In this document: one piece after another, positions 10,199 through 22,541 of the stretch
How the letters are laid out: each line of letters starts with the position of its first letter
Numbering within the stretch: position 1 is the first letter of the stretch
Source: Lithobates sylvaticus
Taxonomy: Eukaryota; Chordata; Amphibia; Anura; Ranidae
Direction of reading: 5' to 3'
Assembly: GCA_028564925.1 (NCBI GenBank)
Contig: CM053026.1
Location: forward strand, 609,169,614-609,233,613
Length of the DNA stretch: 64,000 nt
Made by a program: the position numbers and the translations under genes
The notes under the pieces: model-generated
Told to the model about the DNA's origin: nothing
The model's input: the letters and a program-made list of their open reading frames with translations, nothing else
Database searches by the model: none

Positions 10199-13100
10199 TA
10201 TCAAATACTTACCGTAATTTTCCTTGCCTGACGCCAAACCATGGTAGCATACTAGTGATAGAGCTTTGCCTCTTGACCACTCCCTCAGGACCAGTGAATA
10301 GCATAAATAAACCCCATTCTTTGTAACAAGCCGCATACTGAAACGTACTGTACAAAGGGGGATCTGTATGCTGCCATGGTTTGGCGACAGGAAAGGAAAA
10401 ATCACGGTAAGTATTTGAGACAATTTTCCATTTTCCTGACGCCAACATGGCAGCGTACTAGTGATAAATAACTAGCTGACAGGGTGGGTACTGCTTAAAC
10501 AATTTTAGTTTTATTTACAATGTAAGAGAAGATTTGATTGTTCTTCTCCCAAAGTCTAAAGACAAGGCACCCCAGATCTACCCTATAATGCCTTAAGAAG
10601 GTATTTTGAGAGGACCATGAAGCTGCTCTGCAGATGGTCTCCATCAACACATTTGAAAGGGCCACCCACGAGGCTGCTACCGCCCTGGTAGAGTGTGCAG
10701 TCACCGTTGAAGAGAGTTCACACCCTCTTGCCCTGTACGCTCTGTGAATAAGCTTGACGATCCAGCTTGCCAAGGTTCTTGAGGTAGCCTCATTTCCTTT
10801 GTGTTTTCCCACTGGAATTATGAAGAGCTTACCCAAGCATCTGAAGGGAGCGGGGGCTGACAGGTATTTCCTTAAGGTTCTTGAAACATCCAGCTCATGT
10901 AGTCTACCCGAATTTTCTTCTGGGAAGTTTGGTAAAGCCCAGACGCCTGTTTGATGAAATGTAGTGGCTACTTTTGGCACAAAATGGTCTACTGCATGAA
11001 GTACCATTCCATCTGGGAAAAAGGTAATATGCCTATCTGATGCTCCCAGGGCCTGAAGTTCAGACACTCTCCTACCTGGGGCACAGTTCCAAGGTGCAAC
11101 TAGAGAATCCGTGCCCTCTGCCTGAGGATTCAGGAACCAGGATAGAAATCTCGGGAGTTTGCAGTTGCTGAGAGAAGCAAAGAGATCCATTTGGGGTTTG
11201 CCCCACATGTGAACCATTTGGGTAAAGACTCAGGCCCACTCGTTGTGGTCTGGAAATGCGCGAGAGAGACAGTCTGCCTGCAGATTCAGCTTACCAGGGA
11301 AATAGACTGCCCTTAGAGCCTGAACGTGATTGTCTGCCCAGGACATTATGGGCTCTACCTCCATTAGCAAGAAGCTGCTGTGGGTTCCTCCCAGGAATTG
11401 TATATAAGCAATCGCCGCCCTGTTGTCCATTTGCATCGTGAGCGGTTTTTCCTGGATCTTGTGCTGTAAGGCCTTGAGAGCCAAGAATGCTGCTCGAACT
11501 TCTAGTACATTCAAGACTATGCCTTTGGCTGGAAATCTCCACCTGCCCTGAACAGACTGTCCTTTGCAGTGTGCTCCCCAGCCGACCTTGCTGGCATCTG
11601 TTGTAACAATGGTCCAGTCTAATTGACCTAAGGGGCGTGAGTTCTTCAGGGTCTCCTTCAGCCACCACTGTAGGCTCCTCCTCATGCTGAAAGATACTGT
11701 TATCCATTTGTGTTAGCAACGGTTTCCTCCACTGTGCAAGGAACCCTTGCTGGAACTGCCGCATGTGCCAATGTGAACAAGGGAGCATGGGAATGCACGA
11801 GGACATGGTGCCCAACAGGCTGAGACACAGCACGGGATGCTAACAGGTGGGTGGATGTTGCCACTCTCAGGATCCTGTTCGTGACTGTCAAAGCCTTTGC
11901 TGGTGGGATTGAGACTGAGGCATTGGTCGTATTGAAGAGTGCCCCCAGGTATACCAATTGCTGGGTTGGGGCAAGCTTGCTCTTCTTGATGTTGATCATC
12001 CAACCGAACTTCTGTAAGGTGTCGATAAGGATCTTGCAGTATTGGGACATGCAGATAGGTGTTCTGTAGATCTAAGGAAAGCATCCACGTGCCTGGTTGT
12101 ACTACCTGGATGATTGTGTGGCTGGATTCCATCTTGAATATTTCCAGAATGATAAAGCAGTTTAGCCTTTTTAGATCTATGACTGGACGCCAGCCTCCAT
12201 CCTTTTTGCGGACCATGAACAGGGTGGAGTAAAACCCGGTATATCTTTCTGAAGACGGAACCTGTTTTACGGCTTGCTGCGCTTGCAAGGTTTGTACATA
12301 TTGTAGCAGAACTGTTGCCTTCTGTGAAGCCTCCGGGATTTTGGCGGGGGAGAAATGATCTGGAGGAGGGGCGCTGTGAAACTGACAGAAATGGCTCCGG
12401 GTGACTGTTGCCTTCACCCACAGACCTGTGCAATTCTCAGCCCAGACATCCGTAAAATGTGCCAGCCTGGATCCTACTGTGATCGTCTGGGGTTGCACAC
12501 CGTCAAAAGGGTTTGGTAGACTCTTGCAGGACTTTCATGGCTTTTTACCTGTGTGCACTGAGGAAGGTAGATTGGGCACCCTTCCATCCGCCACCTGATC
12601 CTCTGCTTTGTCTGTTGGATCTCAGCTCCCTGAACCTGGAGGAATGAGATTGGTTAGGAAAATATCTTGCTGGCCTCTGCTTCCTGTCCTGTGGAAGTAT
12701 GCCTGACTTGCCCCCCGATATTTTTGAGATGGCCGTTTCCATCTTACTGTCGAATAAGGCCTTCTTGTCAAAAGGGATCTTGCACTAATTCTGTTTCGAT
12801 GATGCATCAGTGGCCCAAGGTTTTAACCATAGGGCCCTTTCAGCTGTGACAGGGTGTAGCATATCGGAAAATTGGATGACACCTTGAGTTCTTCTAGAGA
12901 CTGAATAATATCAGCTCTTGGAACCCCTTCTTTTATGGCTGACTCAACATTTTGAATCCAAATCTTAAAGGCGCTGGCCACCAAGGTGAGGGCTACAGCT
13001 GGACGACAGGCTGCCCCAGCCGCTTCATAGATTCTCTTCAAATCTAGATCTATCCTCCTGTCCATTGCATCTTTAAAGGAGGTTGAATCCTCCATTGGGA

Positions 13101-14868
13101 GGGTAAGGTTCTTGGCCAGCCTGACGACTGCTGCGTCCACTGCAGGAGGGGAGTCAAGAGAGTCTACATCTGCCTCCTGCAGAGGATACAGTTTATGCAG
13201 CCTGTTGAATGAGAACCTTTTCTCAGTGTTCTGCCACTCTTGCTTAATGACGCCTTTAATTTCCTCCATGAAAGGAAAGAAGGATTGGTGCTTTTGGAGG
13301 AAAGGAAAATAGGATTTCACCTTCTTGGGGGCTTGCTTGATTGCCTGGATATATGGATCCACCAGGGAGAAGCTAAATCCGAGCTGTTCCGGATCACTCT
13401 CCAAAGAGAAAGACTCTGCCAAGACAGCACTGAAATGAGGCGTGGTTGATCCTCTATCAGAGCTTCCTGGCTGGGGCCACTAACGCGCTTTCTGGCTGGA
13501 ATAATGGACGTGACCTCAGAGATGAAGTCTCTCATCACCTTCTTCAGTAAGGTTGGCACTTGTGCAGTCTCCTGCTCTCTGTCCACAGCAAACTCTTCCA
13601 GGCAGCCCCTGCACACTAGCTTGTAGGGCATTGGGGCTGCTCCACAGGCCCAGCAGGTCTTTTTATTAGGGCGCTAGTATTGATCAGGAGAAGAGGAGGC
13701 GTGCCGCCTATATTTTTACTTCCTTTTGGAATAGGAGCAGTGCCTTTGGCTGCGCTCTCCTGAGGAGTCTCTTCCTTCTCTGGCTTTAGATCTTCAAGAG
13801 CATGAGCATGCGGTGCTGAAACGAATCAAAGCAAACTGCAATAAGAATGCACTCTTTTTTTTTTCCCCTTTTGCAACAACCTGCAAACTTACTACCCAAT
13901 ACGGTGGTCCCCTACCTTGAGATGTGAGGGTCTTGTGTAAATGGTGACTAACTCATGGCTGAAGAGTAAGTGGGGCGGCCAGCTGAAAAAGGGAAAGGAC
14001 AGCATTTAGAGAACACACAAGAATATAAAAATACTTGAGATGAAAGAAAATAAAAAATGCTTATTTTTTTTTGTAGTAATTACGTTTTTCTGTAGGGAAC
14101 AATCCACAGGAGAGAAGTCTGCCTAACAGACAGAGGCTAGTTGTCTGCCTGCCATTCTAAGCAGACTAAGCCTATCCATAGACCTGGGGAAGGCAAAAGA
14201 CCTCCCCCCAGACCCATAGGCCCTAAGATGGCGGACAGAGCCTCCACCGGCCATTGAGCATGCACGACCCTGCACGGCCCGATGATGTCATCACAGTGCC
14301 CCCTAGTAAGAAGAGGAGCACAGGATGGCCGTGCTGGCCCTATAGGGTGGATGGAGCAGCCAAACAAAACATGCTCCTTCCTCCAGGATGGCACAAATGC
14401 TGAGCCCCTTCCATGGACCAGAGAGGGAAAGGAAAAGAAAGGTAAATGGGGAACAAAAGAAAAAAAGGGACAGCATACCCTAAATAGCACATGTGGCCAA
14501 AACAAACAAAATAAACGCAATAGCTGGCCCCCCCACACCTCAGTCACTCAGTAAATGGCAGATTTCGTTCCTAGTGAGGAAACACTGCAGACCCCATCAA
14601 GACCCACAGAAGGGGCTTCCTAGGCTTCCTAGGCTATAGTGCATTTAGCAGCCCGAGCCTGGGGACCCTGTACTGGGAGAGGCTCAACCCAGCCAGATGC
14701 TACATGGAGGCAGAGGTGGGGACATAGCACTGCTTACTTCATTACTGGTGCATTGAGGTATGAGAAAAAAAAGAAGAATGGGGTGGCGGCTAGCTATGCC
14801 TTTATTTATGCTATTCACTGGTCCTGAGGGAGTGGTCAAGAGGCGGAGCTCTATCACTAGTAGGATAG
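10199..14868 (-). mobile_element. DIRS-type tyrosine-recombinase retrotransposon (fossil)
   Basis: The parts lie in DIRS order on the minus strand: a gag-like region (about 13630-12820), a reverse transcriptase/RNase H region (about 12500-11230) and a tyrosine recombinase (about 11220-10495). RNase H is marked by VTTDASKVGWGAH and MQMDNRAAIAYIQ, RT by RKKDGGWRPVIDLKRLN, and the recombinase by HSTRAVAASW. The ends are inverted: about 70 bases near 10243-10320 match the complement of 14795-14866 (GACCACTCCCTCAGGACCAG). A second inverted pair at the left end (10203-10255 with 10370-10415) fits the internal complementary region that DIRS elements use to circularise. There are no LTRs and no integrase. 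The copy is broken, with several breaks, and moderately old. Confidence 0.85.
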
Positions 14869-14871
14869 AAA

Positions 14872-14960
14872 CTATTTTTTCTACTCTATCTTTTTTTTAT
14901 TTATTTTTTTTTGTTTATTTTTTTGTTTATTTTTTTTTTATTTTTTGTTTTTTTTACTAA
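14872..14960. repeat. Poly-T low-complexity tract
   Basis: T-rich (TTTA/TTTG)n sequence immediately outside the right end of the DIRS element. Confidence 0.7.
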
Positions 14961-14964
14961 AACA

Positions 14965-15985
14965 CACTGGAGTAGATTTACTAAAACTGACGCACTCAGA
15001 ATCATCTGGTGCAGATGTGCATTAGTAACTAATCAGCTTTTAACTTTAGCTGTTCAATTACCGTATATACTCGAGTATAGGCCGACCCGAATATAAGCCT
15101 AGGCACCTAATTTTACCACAAAAAAATGGAAAAACGTATTGACTCGAGTATAAGCCTAGGGGGAGAAATGCGCAGCTACTGTAAGTGGAAAGAGGGTCAA
15201 CAATGCCAACTTGCAGCCTCACTGTCACCATTTGCATGCCTCACTGTGCCCATTTACAGCCATAGGTCCCTCAAACTTGGTAGTTAAGGGTTCCTAGATG
15301 CCCCCTAGCTGCAGCCAAAATTATGGGTCTCTGGACCCAAAGGGTCCTGAAATAACATTGCTGCAGATGGACACAGTTGACCGACTTTGGGGCCCCATAT
15401 CTTTGGGCCACTTGCTAGGAACCCCAAATTTGGTATGCAAACTCACAACATATGACACTACAAAATATCAAAAGATGGGGTTCCTATTACTAAGTGACCC
15501 AGAGATACGAGGCCCCAAATTCGGTTCAGAAAATGTCAAGCACTTTTCTGCAGCAAAGAATGACATTTTTTGAACCGACATTGGGGCCCCATATCTCAGG
15601 GCCACTTAGTGCTAGGAACCCCAAATTTGGTATTCAAACACACAACATATGGCACTACAACATATCAGAGCTAATAACCCCATTGGATATGTTATAGTGC
15701 CATATGTTGTGAGTTTGCATATCAAATTTGGGGTTCCTAGCACTAAGAGGACCCGAGATACGGGGCCCCAAAGTCGGGTCGGAAAATTTCATTTTCTGCT
15801 GCAGAAAAGTGATTGACTCGAGTATAAGCCGAGGGGGGCACTTTCAGCACAATAAAATGTGCTGAAAAACTCGGCTTATACTCGAGTATATACGGTAAGT
15901 TTTTACAATAATATCCGGAAGGCTAATTGGTTTCTATGCACAGCTGCACCAGATTTTGCACTGTTCAGTTTTAGTAATTAACCCT
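14965..15985. repeat. MITE split by a younger MITE
   Basis: The left arm GATTTACTAAAACTG...ATCTGGTGCAG and the complement of the right arm (ATTACTAAAACTGAACAG...ATCTGGTGCAGC) are inverted repeats of roughly 75-90 bases. The space between them is occupied by the element at 15061-15895, so this is the older of the pair. Confidence 0.65.
15061..15895. repeat. CCGTATATACTCGAGTATA MITE with TA target duplication
   Basis: The terminal inverted repeats are CCGTATATACTCGAGTATA, with TA directly flanking each end, consistent with a Tc1/mariner-type target. The interior consists of repeated, mutually inverted modules (GCTAGGAACCCCAAATTTGG; GGGGCCCCATATCT), including a hairpin with ~90-bp arms at 15580-15772. 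No coding region is seen. Confidence 0.7.
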
Positions 15986-16479
15986 CACTGACACTTATTA
16001 AAAAAAAATGCTTAAAAAAAAAAAAAAAAATCTTGATCTTTGACACTAACCCTGGCACTGAACTAGATCTAACCTTGATCTAGCTATTTTTTTCTTTATT
16101 TTTTTACATTGTCTTTTTTGATTTTTTACAGCTTCCACTCCTGCAAGAAAAGCAAGATACAATGCATCTTTCTCTCCATTTAGAAGAGGAAGTAAACACA
16201 GGGGCGGGCTACACAATGACTGATTGCTATGATACCAAATCAGAGGCTATCACAGCGATCAGGTGACCCAGAACCGGGAGTCTCCGGTCCTGAACGTTAG
16301 TACGAGACCCGGGTACTTGTTACCCCATCCTCTTTCATTCCCCTCCTGCAGCTCTTCAGTTCAACTTCCCCTCATTCATTCCTCCTTCACGCCTTCACTC
16401 TCCCATTCAATCTTAGCACTACCATGCCATGTGTGCCCCCCAAGTCCTCTCACTTAATGACCACAGCCCAGACTCCAGA
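15986..16479. other. Unclassified, A/T-rich at the left
   Basis: It starts with an A tract near 16017-16030, then unique-looking sequence. Part of it may be the 5' region of the following LINE fragment, but no domain is readable. Confidence 0.3.
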
Positions 16480-17490
16480 AAAAGTTGTATGATTCTTAAT
16501 GACCTACACAAACAAAATTCTCAGGTTTCCTTTTATTCAAGAAACACACTTCAATGCTCAAAATTCCCTTGATGAAAGATTGTTATTTCACTACTTCTTT
16601 CCACTTCTATAATCTTGCCTACACAGTCACCAGGACATTCATTGATAATTACAGGCTGCTGGCATTACATAAAAGGTCACATTCATACCCAGATGTGACC
16701 CTTAGCAATGTCTACCTGCCCAACCATAATTAAATATAATTTCTTTCAACTTTTCACATGGATTACTTTTGATGAGGACCTTGACCTTGTATTGGAACCC
16801 CCTTGGATTCATCCAGTACAAAATCCCATCTGTCCTTTGCACCACACCAGCGACATCAAAAAGTGATTACATCTCCACCAACTCACAGATGTCTGGAGAA
16901 TCAATCAACCCACCACCAGAGACTATTTGAATTGCTCCCCGATTCATAACACCTATACTCACATTGAATATTTTTACTGTTACCTTCAAATAGCTACACA
17001 CTTGGATATAGGCAACATTACTCTGTTAGACCATATGGTGACCCTGGCATTGTCTCTTACTGACTCAACACCATCCAACTGGCAAGGGCACTTTGAATCT
17101 CTCCTACAAGACCTATCTCTGGTGGCAGACCTAATTTGAGAACTCAACTTCTGTTTTACCACCAACATCAATACTTTGTGTCACACAGTTTGGGAAGCAC
17201 ATAAGCCGTACCTAAGTGGGGTACTCAATAAATGGCTCTCACACTAAAAAAACTGAAAAGCAAAGTAGGACTTCTATTCCAAATTCTATATAACAAACTG
17301 GAGACTCATAAAAGAAGGCTGCAGACACTTTCACGTATCTTACCCTCCTTAGAAACCAACCAAAAGCACTCAAGAATGCCAAAGCTACCCTGGCCAAGTG
17401 TAGGGCCTGCTTTTATGCATATGGGAGAACCAATATAGTAAATCTCTGGATGTATTAAATTCCTGGATGTCCCTCTGGTTAGTTAAGAAG
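16480..17490 (+). mobile_element. Decayed L1-type LINE fragment (endonuclease region)
   Basis: Conceptual translation on the plus strand gives scattered similarity to the AP-endonuclease and linker of frog L1 ORF2. A QETHFNA stretch lies near 16540, DIGNITLLDHMVTLALSLTD near 17010-17070, and a lysine-rich linker KKLKSKVGLLFQ...YNKLETHKRR near 17250-17320. Many stops and frame shifts interrupt it, so it is an old, non-functional piece. Its right side is cut by a MITE at 17494. Confidence 0.6.
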
Positions 17491-17493
17491 TAA

Positions 17494-17935
17494 GGCCCCT
17501 TTCACACTGGGGCGGGAGCCGCGGTGACGGTAAAGCAGCACTATATTTAGCGCTGCTTTACCGTCGTTTTAGCCGCGGTATTCGGCCGCTCGCGGTGCGG
17601 TTTTACACCCCGCGAACGGCCAAAAAAGAGTTAAAGACCCCCCGCAGAGCGCAGCCATAGCGTCGCTTTGCGGCGGTATTGCCGCGGTATTACCGCGGTA
17701 TCCCATTGAAATCAATGGGAAGGAGCGGTATAGGAGCGGTGAATACACCGCTCCTATACCGCTCCAAAGATGCTGCTAGCAGGACTTTTTTGACCGTCCT
17801 GCTAGCGCACCGCTCCAGTGTGGAAGCCCGCCGGCTTTCACACTGGAGTGAATGGGGCCGGATTTTTTCTGGCGGTATACAGGCGCTATTTTTAGCGCTG
17901 TACCGCCTGAAAAACGCCCCAGTGTGAAAGGGGCC
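17494..17935 (-). repeat. GGCCCCTTTCACACTGGGG MITE, copy 2
   Basis: The same family as 7516-7934 but inverted: the AAGCAGCACTATATTTAGCGC end is now on the left. It is flanked by a perfect TAA duplication (17491-17493 and 17936-17938), which favours PIF/Harbinger-type insertion. Confidence 0.8.
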
Positions 17936-17938
17936 TAA

Positions 17939-18448
17939 TGGTAGATTTATGCTGGATATATTAAATCTTGAAATGTTCTCCATTCAGATGAGCACAGGTT
18001 TTTACTGGTAAATTTACAGTGGACTCATTTATCATCTTCTTCATGGTGCTAGGTTTCTTCAGGTTGAGTGCCAACCAGCCATTTTTTCCACTGCGGCTGT
18101 TTTTTTTAAACACTCCTCTTAATGCTGTGTTGGAGATTCTTCTTCTAAAGCAGAACTAAAGTCTGACATGCTTCACTCTGTTCAACTGTCCAATGCACGC
18201 AAAGACCATTTCTGGTGCCAGTATTTTCTCCCTGGCTTCTTTTGTGTGCTGGTCTTTGACTACCCTGACATTGAGCACAATAAAATAAACATCCCACGAT
18301 AAAGTATTTGTTAAAATTCTTATCCCAGCACTTGCATTTTACAACTTTCAATGCTGCTGGCTCCTGCTCTTTCAATGCTGCTTCTCTGAACTTTTGGTCC
18401 TCACAGTAAATAGTTAACAATAGACTGTGCAGTCAGTTTGTTAGCTTT
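17939..18448. other. Unclassified
   Basis: A 91-codon minus-strand open frame at 18145-18420 is Cys-rich (KCKCWDKNFNK, CLFYCAQCQG). It matches no family I recognise, has no splice context, and may be chance. Otherwise nothing is seen. Confidence 0.3.
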
Positions 18449-18720
18449 GGCTGTGTTCACACCTAAGCGAATTAGATGCGAGTTTCCCTGCATCCAATTC
18501 GCATAGCAGGAGAATGTGACTGGCTTCCTATGGAGCCGGTTCACATATCTCCGTTGCGGCTGCGGAGCGCATTGCACAGAAAAGCTGTGCGTCTTTAGTT
18601 CCGTTTCAGAGCCGAAAAAAAGGCAAAGAATTGGCCCTGATTCGTCCCTGAAATGAGGAACAGGGACTCACAGCACTCCTGTGTGATCCGCAGCCAGTTG
18701 CAGTGTGAACCCGGCCTCAG
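18449..18720. repeat. GGCTGTGTTCACAC MITE, copy 1
   Basis: The inverted termini are GGCTGTGTTCACACC and GTGTGAACCCGGCC. The interior has ATGCGAGTTTCCCTGCATC and a GGAGCCGGTTCACATATCTCC block. A second copy lies at 20055-20325. Confidence 0.65.
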
Positions 18721-18905
18721 AGAAGGAAGGAGGGAGGATCAGGGGAGTGCCTGGCCATCCCAGGTTACAGATGTGTGTGTATGTATGAAGGCATATATTG
18801 CAGACAACTCTAGCCTATGCCTGTAAGTTTGGCTCCATAGAACGCTGCAAGAGAAAGGAGCGACCCTGAGACAGAAAACTTGGGGCAGTGGTCATTGCAC
18901 CAGCA

Positions 18906-19351
18906 TAAAGTGGTTGTAAACCCACTTAAAAAACAAAAAAACAAAAAAACCTGCAAGACAAAGTCATAATTAGCTAGTATGCACAGCATACTAGCTCATT
19001 AAGAATTACTTACCTTAGATCGAACCCCTGCATCTGTTCTCGTACACCGCTCTGGCCAGCGACATCGCTCCCAGAACTACTTCCAGGTATAGCGGGCTCC
19101 GTCGCTGTGATTGGCCGGAGCCGCGATGACGTCACTCCCGCACATGCACGCGGGAGCCGCCGGTAACACCATACTAGCTGAAGCAACGGCACAGATGTGC
19201 CATTGCTTCAATGCGCATGTGCCAATGATGGCACATGCTGATATAGGGGATATCTCCTAAACCGTGCAGGTTTAGGGCTAGCTACTGATAAGCCTTATTA
19301 TAGGCTTACCTGTAGCAAAAAGCGGTTGTAAAGGGTATACAACCACTTTAA
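18906..19351 (+). repeat. TTAA MITE, AAGTGGTTGTAAACCC family, copy 1
   Basis: The left end TAAAGTGGTTGTAAACCC and the complement of the right end (TTAAAGTGGTTGTATACCC) are inverted repeats. The interior has AGTATGCACAGCATACTAGC, a TGACGTCA block and TAGGCTTACCTGTAG. Copies also lie at 59507 and 60157. Confidence 0.75.
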
Positions 19352-20054
19352 ATAGGAATATAGACATGGATTAAGCCCCCGTTCACATCGGCGCGATTTG
19401 ACATGCGATTTGACAGGTCAAATCGGAGCCCATTGCCGGCAAAAGGAGCATCTCAATCAGTGTATATTCAAAAAAGTGGAATATACAACTGCCATTGTGG
19501 ATTATAGTGTGCATTTGTTCTCCTGCAGCACTACATGCCCCGATTAAAATGATACCAGTGCTCACCCTGTTTCTGAGCGACCACTGGGTTTCACCCCAGC
19601 TTTCTCTATGACCACTTCATATTTTTTAGTGGGTATGGTACTAGTCGGAGTACTGTTACATGCTTCCCCATTGCCTTTGGTATTGTAGTACATTTGGGCA
19701 AACCTTTAGTTTGTTTGTTTAGGCCTTCACTTCTACGTTTGTGGAAGAGAAATGTGGTCGCTCTGTTTATGCAAGCCACTGCAGAACTTAAAAATAAAAA
19801 AACATATTTCTAAAAGGATATAATTTCTATAAGGATTGCAATATAGAATATATTGACCTTAAGTGTTCAGCTGCTTACGATAGGAGTATTATTGCTTTTT
19901 TGCACTAACTGAATCCATTTGTTTACTGCAGAACTTAGTCACGTTTGACTTTTGTGTAAAGGGGGCTTCTTATGGTCTGGTTCAGCTGACTGCTTCTTAA
20001 CAATGGGGCATTATCATCCACTTTCCCCCCTCCTCTGCTAAATCCAACTCTGAG
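19352..20054. other. Unclassified, mostly unique-looking
   Basis: A short GTTCACATCGGCGCGATTTG fragment (19382-19420) resembles a MITE end. The rest is AT-rich with no supported gene. Confidence 0.35.
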
Positions 20055-20325
20055 GCTGGGTTCATACCATTTCCGCATGCGGCTCACAGCAGGGGTCCGG
20101 TGCGTCATGATTCACTGTTTCAGGTCCGATTTCAGCCCAAATTTTTGACTGAATTCGGACCCTAAATGAACCAAAAGACTGTGTGTCATTGTGTGCAAAT
20201 TTGCATCGGAGCCACAGCAGAGATATGTGAACGGTCTCCATAGAGAGATGGTCAAAATCTCCTGCTATTGCGAATTGGATGCGGTGAATCCGCGTCTAAA
20301 TTCACAATTGTGTGAACCCAGTCTA
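20055..20325. repeat. GGCTGGGTTCATACC MITE, copy 2
   Basis: The termini are GCTGGGTTCATACC and TGTGTGAACCCAGTC. It shares the CATAGAGAGATGGTC/CATATCTC-type middle of this family with the copy at 18449. Confidence 0.6.
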
Positions 20326-20754
20326 AAGCTGGGCTTCTCTGGTTCAGATCAGATTCCCTCTATGAATCTGTTGTTTAAAGTAGACTGTATGACCTCCCTG
20401 AAAAAACAATTATTCAGAAAGATTTTGGTCTGCAGATACAAGTATTAAACGTACATCTGAGAATTGATTTTCTCCTTTTTGTGACTGTCAGATTTATCCT
20501 TTAAACTAGTAGCATTGACAGCTCCTGCTTGTGATTATGCGTTGTTGAACCATGAAGTATGCATGGACAACTAGTTGTCATTTTTAATTTTCAGCTGTGC
20601 TAAAAGCTTTCTAGTTTGATATTGCATGGTTCTCCTGACAGTACTTATGAGTGGGTATCTATGGTGTTAAGCTGCAGACTTTTGTATCAAAAGGGTTTGT
20701 TGTGAACCCTTTGATCTTTGAGGGATAATGTCTCTTCAGATCATTTCTAGACAG
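20326..20754. other. Unclassified
   Basis: Unique-looking, AT-rich sequence. No gene, terminal repeat or array is seen. Confidence 0.3.
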
Positions 20755-20902
20755 TATTTTTTATTTATTTTTTGTTCCAACCATGTTTTTTGAAAATATA
20801 TATCATGTACAATACAAAGAAGCGTAGTTTGTATAGTATAATTATACATTTGCTAAATCAGAAATATAACGAAAAAAAAGAAAGGGTGGGTAAGACACAA
20901 TG

Positions 20903-21118
20903 GGGTTGATTTACTAAGGGCAAATCCACTTTACACTACAAGTGCACTTGGAAGTGCAGTCGCTGTAGATCGCTGTAGATCTGAGGGGAAGATCTGAAAT
21001 GAAGTGAAGCTCTGCTGATTTTATCATCCAATCATGTGCAAGCTAAAATGCTGTTTTTTATTTTCCTTGCATGTCCCCCTTGTAGTGCAAAGTGGATTTG
21101 CCTTTAGTAAATAACCCC
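20903..21118 (+). repeat. GGGTTATTTACTAA MITE, copy 1 (inside the LINE)
   Basis: The termini are GGGTTGATTTACTAAGGGC and its complement-like GCCTTTAGTAAATAACCCC. It is flanked by a perfect 5-bp duplication, CAATG (20898-20902 and 21119-21123). The interior carries the AAGTGCACTTGGAAGTGCAG and TCATCCAATCATGTGCAAGC blocks shared by all copies. Confidence 0.8.
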
Positions 21119-21505
21119 CAATGTGTAGCCACAAGGAAAGGGGATGAGGAAAAGAGAAACTCTCATTATACATTAATGTACCTAAACGGTCATAAGCTGA
21201 TAGTGAAACAAAATCCTAGGGGGTACTGCAATTGCAGTATCGCGGCTTTGTAATACTACTATAAAGTGGACTGGCACTCATCATTCTACTCTAGGAGAGG
21301 AAAGCGTGCCTTGTGAACGTGAAGGGAGGGTGGGAGTATGAAGTGGTGGCAGAAGAAAAAGACATGCTGTTGCCAATGTAGTCCTCCTACTGTGCTACTT
21401 TTCCAGGAGTAAAGCCCATCATCATAAATGAGAGAAGAGGAACAAAAAGGGGGGAGGGTTTGAAAGAGCGGAGACATGAAGGGGCGTTGGAGGGGGGTGC
21501 ATGGG

Positions 21506-22541
21506 CAGTGGTGTAACTAGAACCTTCAGGGCCCCGGTGCAAGAAACCATGAAGGGCCCCCCTGAACCCCAGTTGAGACCCTTCCCTCTGAGTCCGGTGG
21601 TGGAACTCCAGGGCTCGGTCACAGGTACGACTTTTGTGAGCCCTGTAGTTCCACCACTGGTATCAACATTTTTTTTTTCATTTATTTTTTTACAATTTTT
21701 TAGGAGTCCCGTTTGGGGGACTTTGGTGCAATATCAGAGGTCTAAACAGACCTATGATGTTACACCTTTGAGACAAAGAGGAAGAAGGGAAAGGGAAATG
21801 GGGTCCCTGTCCTCTGGGGAGAAGTGGGTCCTGTCCCCAAGGGAAATGGGGTCTCTGTCCTCAGGTAAGAAGGGGTCCCTGTCCCCATGGAAAATGGGGT
21901 CCCTGTTCTCATGGGAAATGAGGTCCCTGTCCTCTGGGAAGAAGTTGGCTCTGTCCACAGAGGTGATGGGGTCCTTGTCCCCAAGGGAAGTGGGGTCCCT
22001 GTCCTTTAGGGAGAACTGGGCCCTGTCCCCAGGGGAGATGGGGTCCCTGTCCTTAGGGGACATATCTCCCAAAAAGACCTGTCAACATCTGTGTATGACG
22101 GGGAGGAGGGGGGGTGCTGGCAGACAAGCCTGTGGTGTCCTTTGGGGGGCCGGTTCTCATAGGGCTGCACTGCATCTGTGTGCTTAAAGTTTGTTTGCCC
22201 GGGAGAAGCATGCAGTGCAGTGTGAGCTGGACTCAGGGGGTGGGACTCTGGCTGGGGAGGACAGACACGGGACTGAGCAGCACTGCATGGAGCAGGAGAG
22301 GGGGATCCGGAGGAGAGGCAGAGGACACAGGTTGTGTGGGGAATGCACAACTAAAGAGCAGCCAGTGCGGTAGTCGAGCATCGAGCTCTGCTAGTCACCC
22401 CCCACCTCCAGCCACCCGTGCGCCTGGTGCCTAACCGCCTATGCTGCCACCGGCCATATGTAGAGGGGACGGCATGGGCCCCTTGCAGCACAGAGCCTGG
22501 TTGCGCTCGCGACTGCTGCACCCCCTATAGTTACGCCCCTG
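21506..22541 (+). mobile_element. Non-autonomous hAT element with 8-bp target duplication
   Basis: The termini are CAGTGGTGTAACTAGAA and the complement of TATAGTTACGCCCCTG. Both flanks carry a perfect 8-bp duplication, TGCATGGG (21498-21505 and 22542-22549), diagnostic of hAT transposition. It lies in the 3' UTR of the L1. No transposase is seen. A ~27-bp minisatellite fills 21798-22060; the 9-residue repeats it makes in open frames are a by-product. Confidence 0.85.
21798..22060. repeat. ~27-bp minisatellite inside the hAT element
   Basis: About ten diverged units of the form GGGGTCCCTGTCCCCAAGGGA occur. Because 27 is a multiple of 3, several frames stay open (for example DRDPIS repeats on the minus strand). 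Confidence 0.75.

Noticed and set aside
18145-18420. Cys-rich 91-codon minus-strand frame, considered as a zinc-binding peptide
   Set aside because: Cys spacing fits no known finger, there is no splice or promoter context, and it sits among MITEs.
21501-22187. 228-codon plus-strand frame and 106-codon minus-strand frame
   Set aside because: Both lie in the non-autonomous hAT element and derive from its 27-bp minisatellite.
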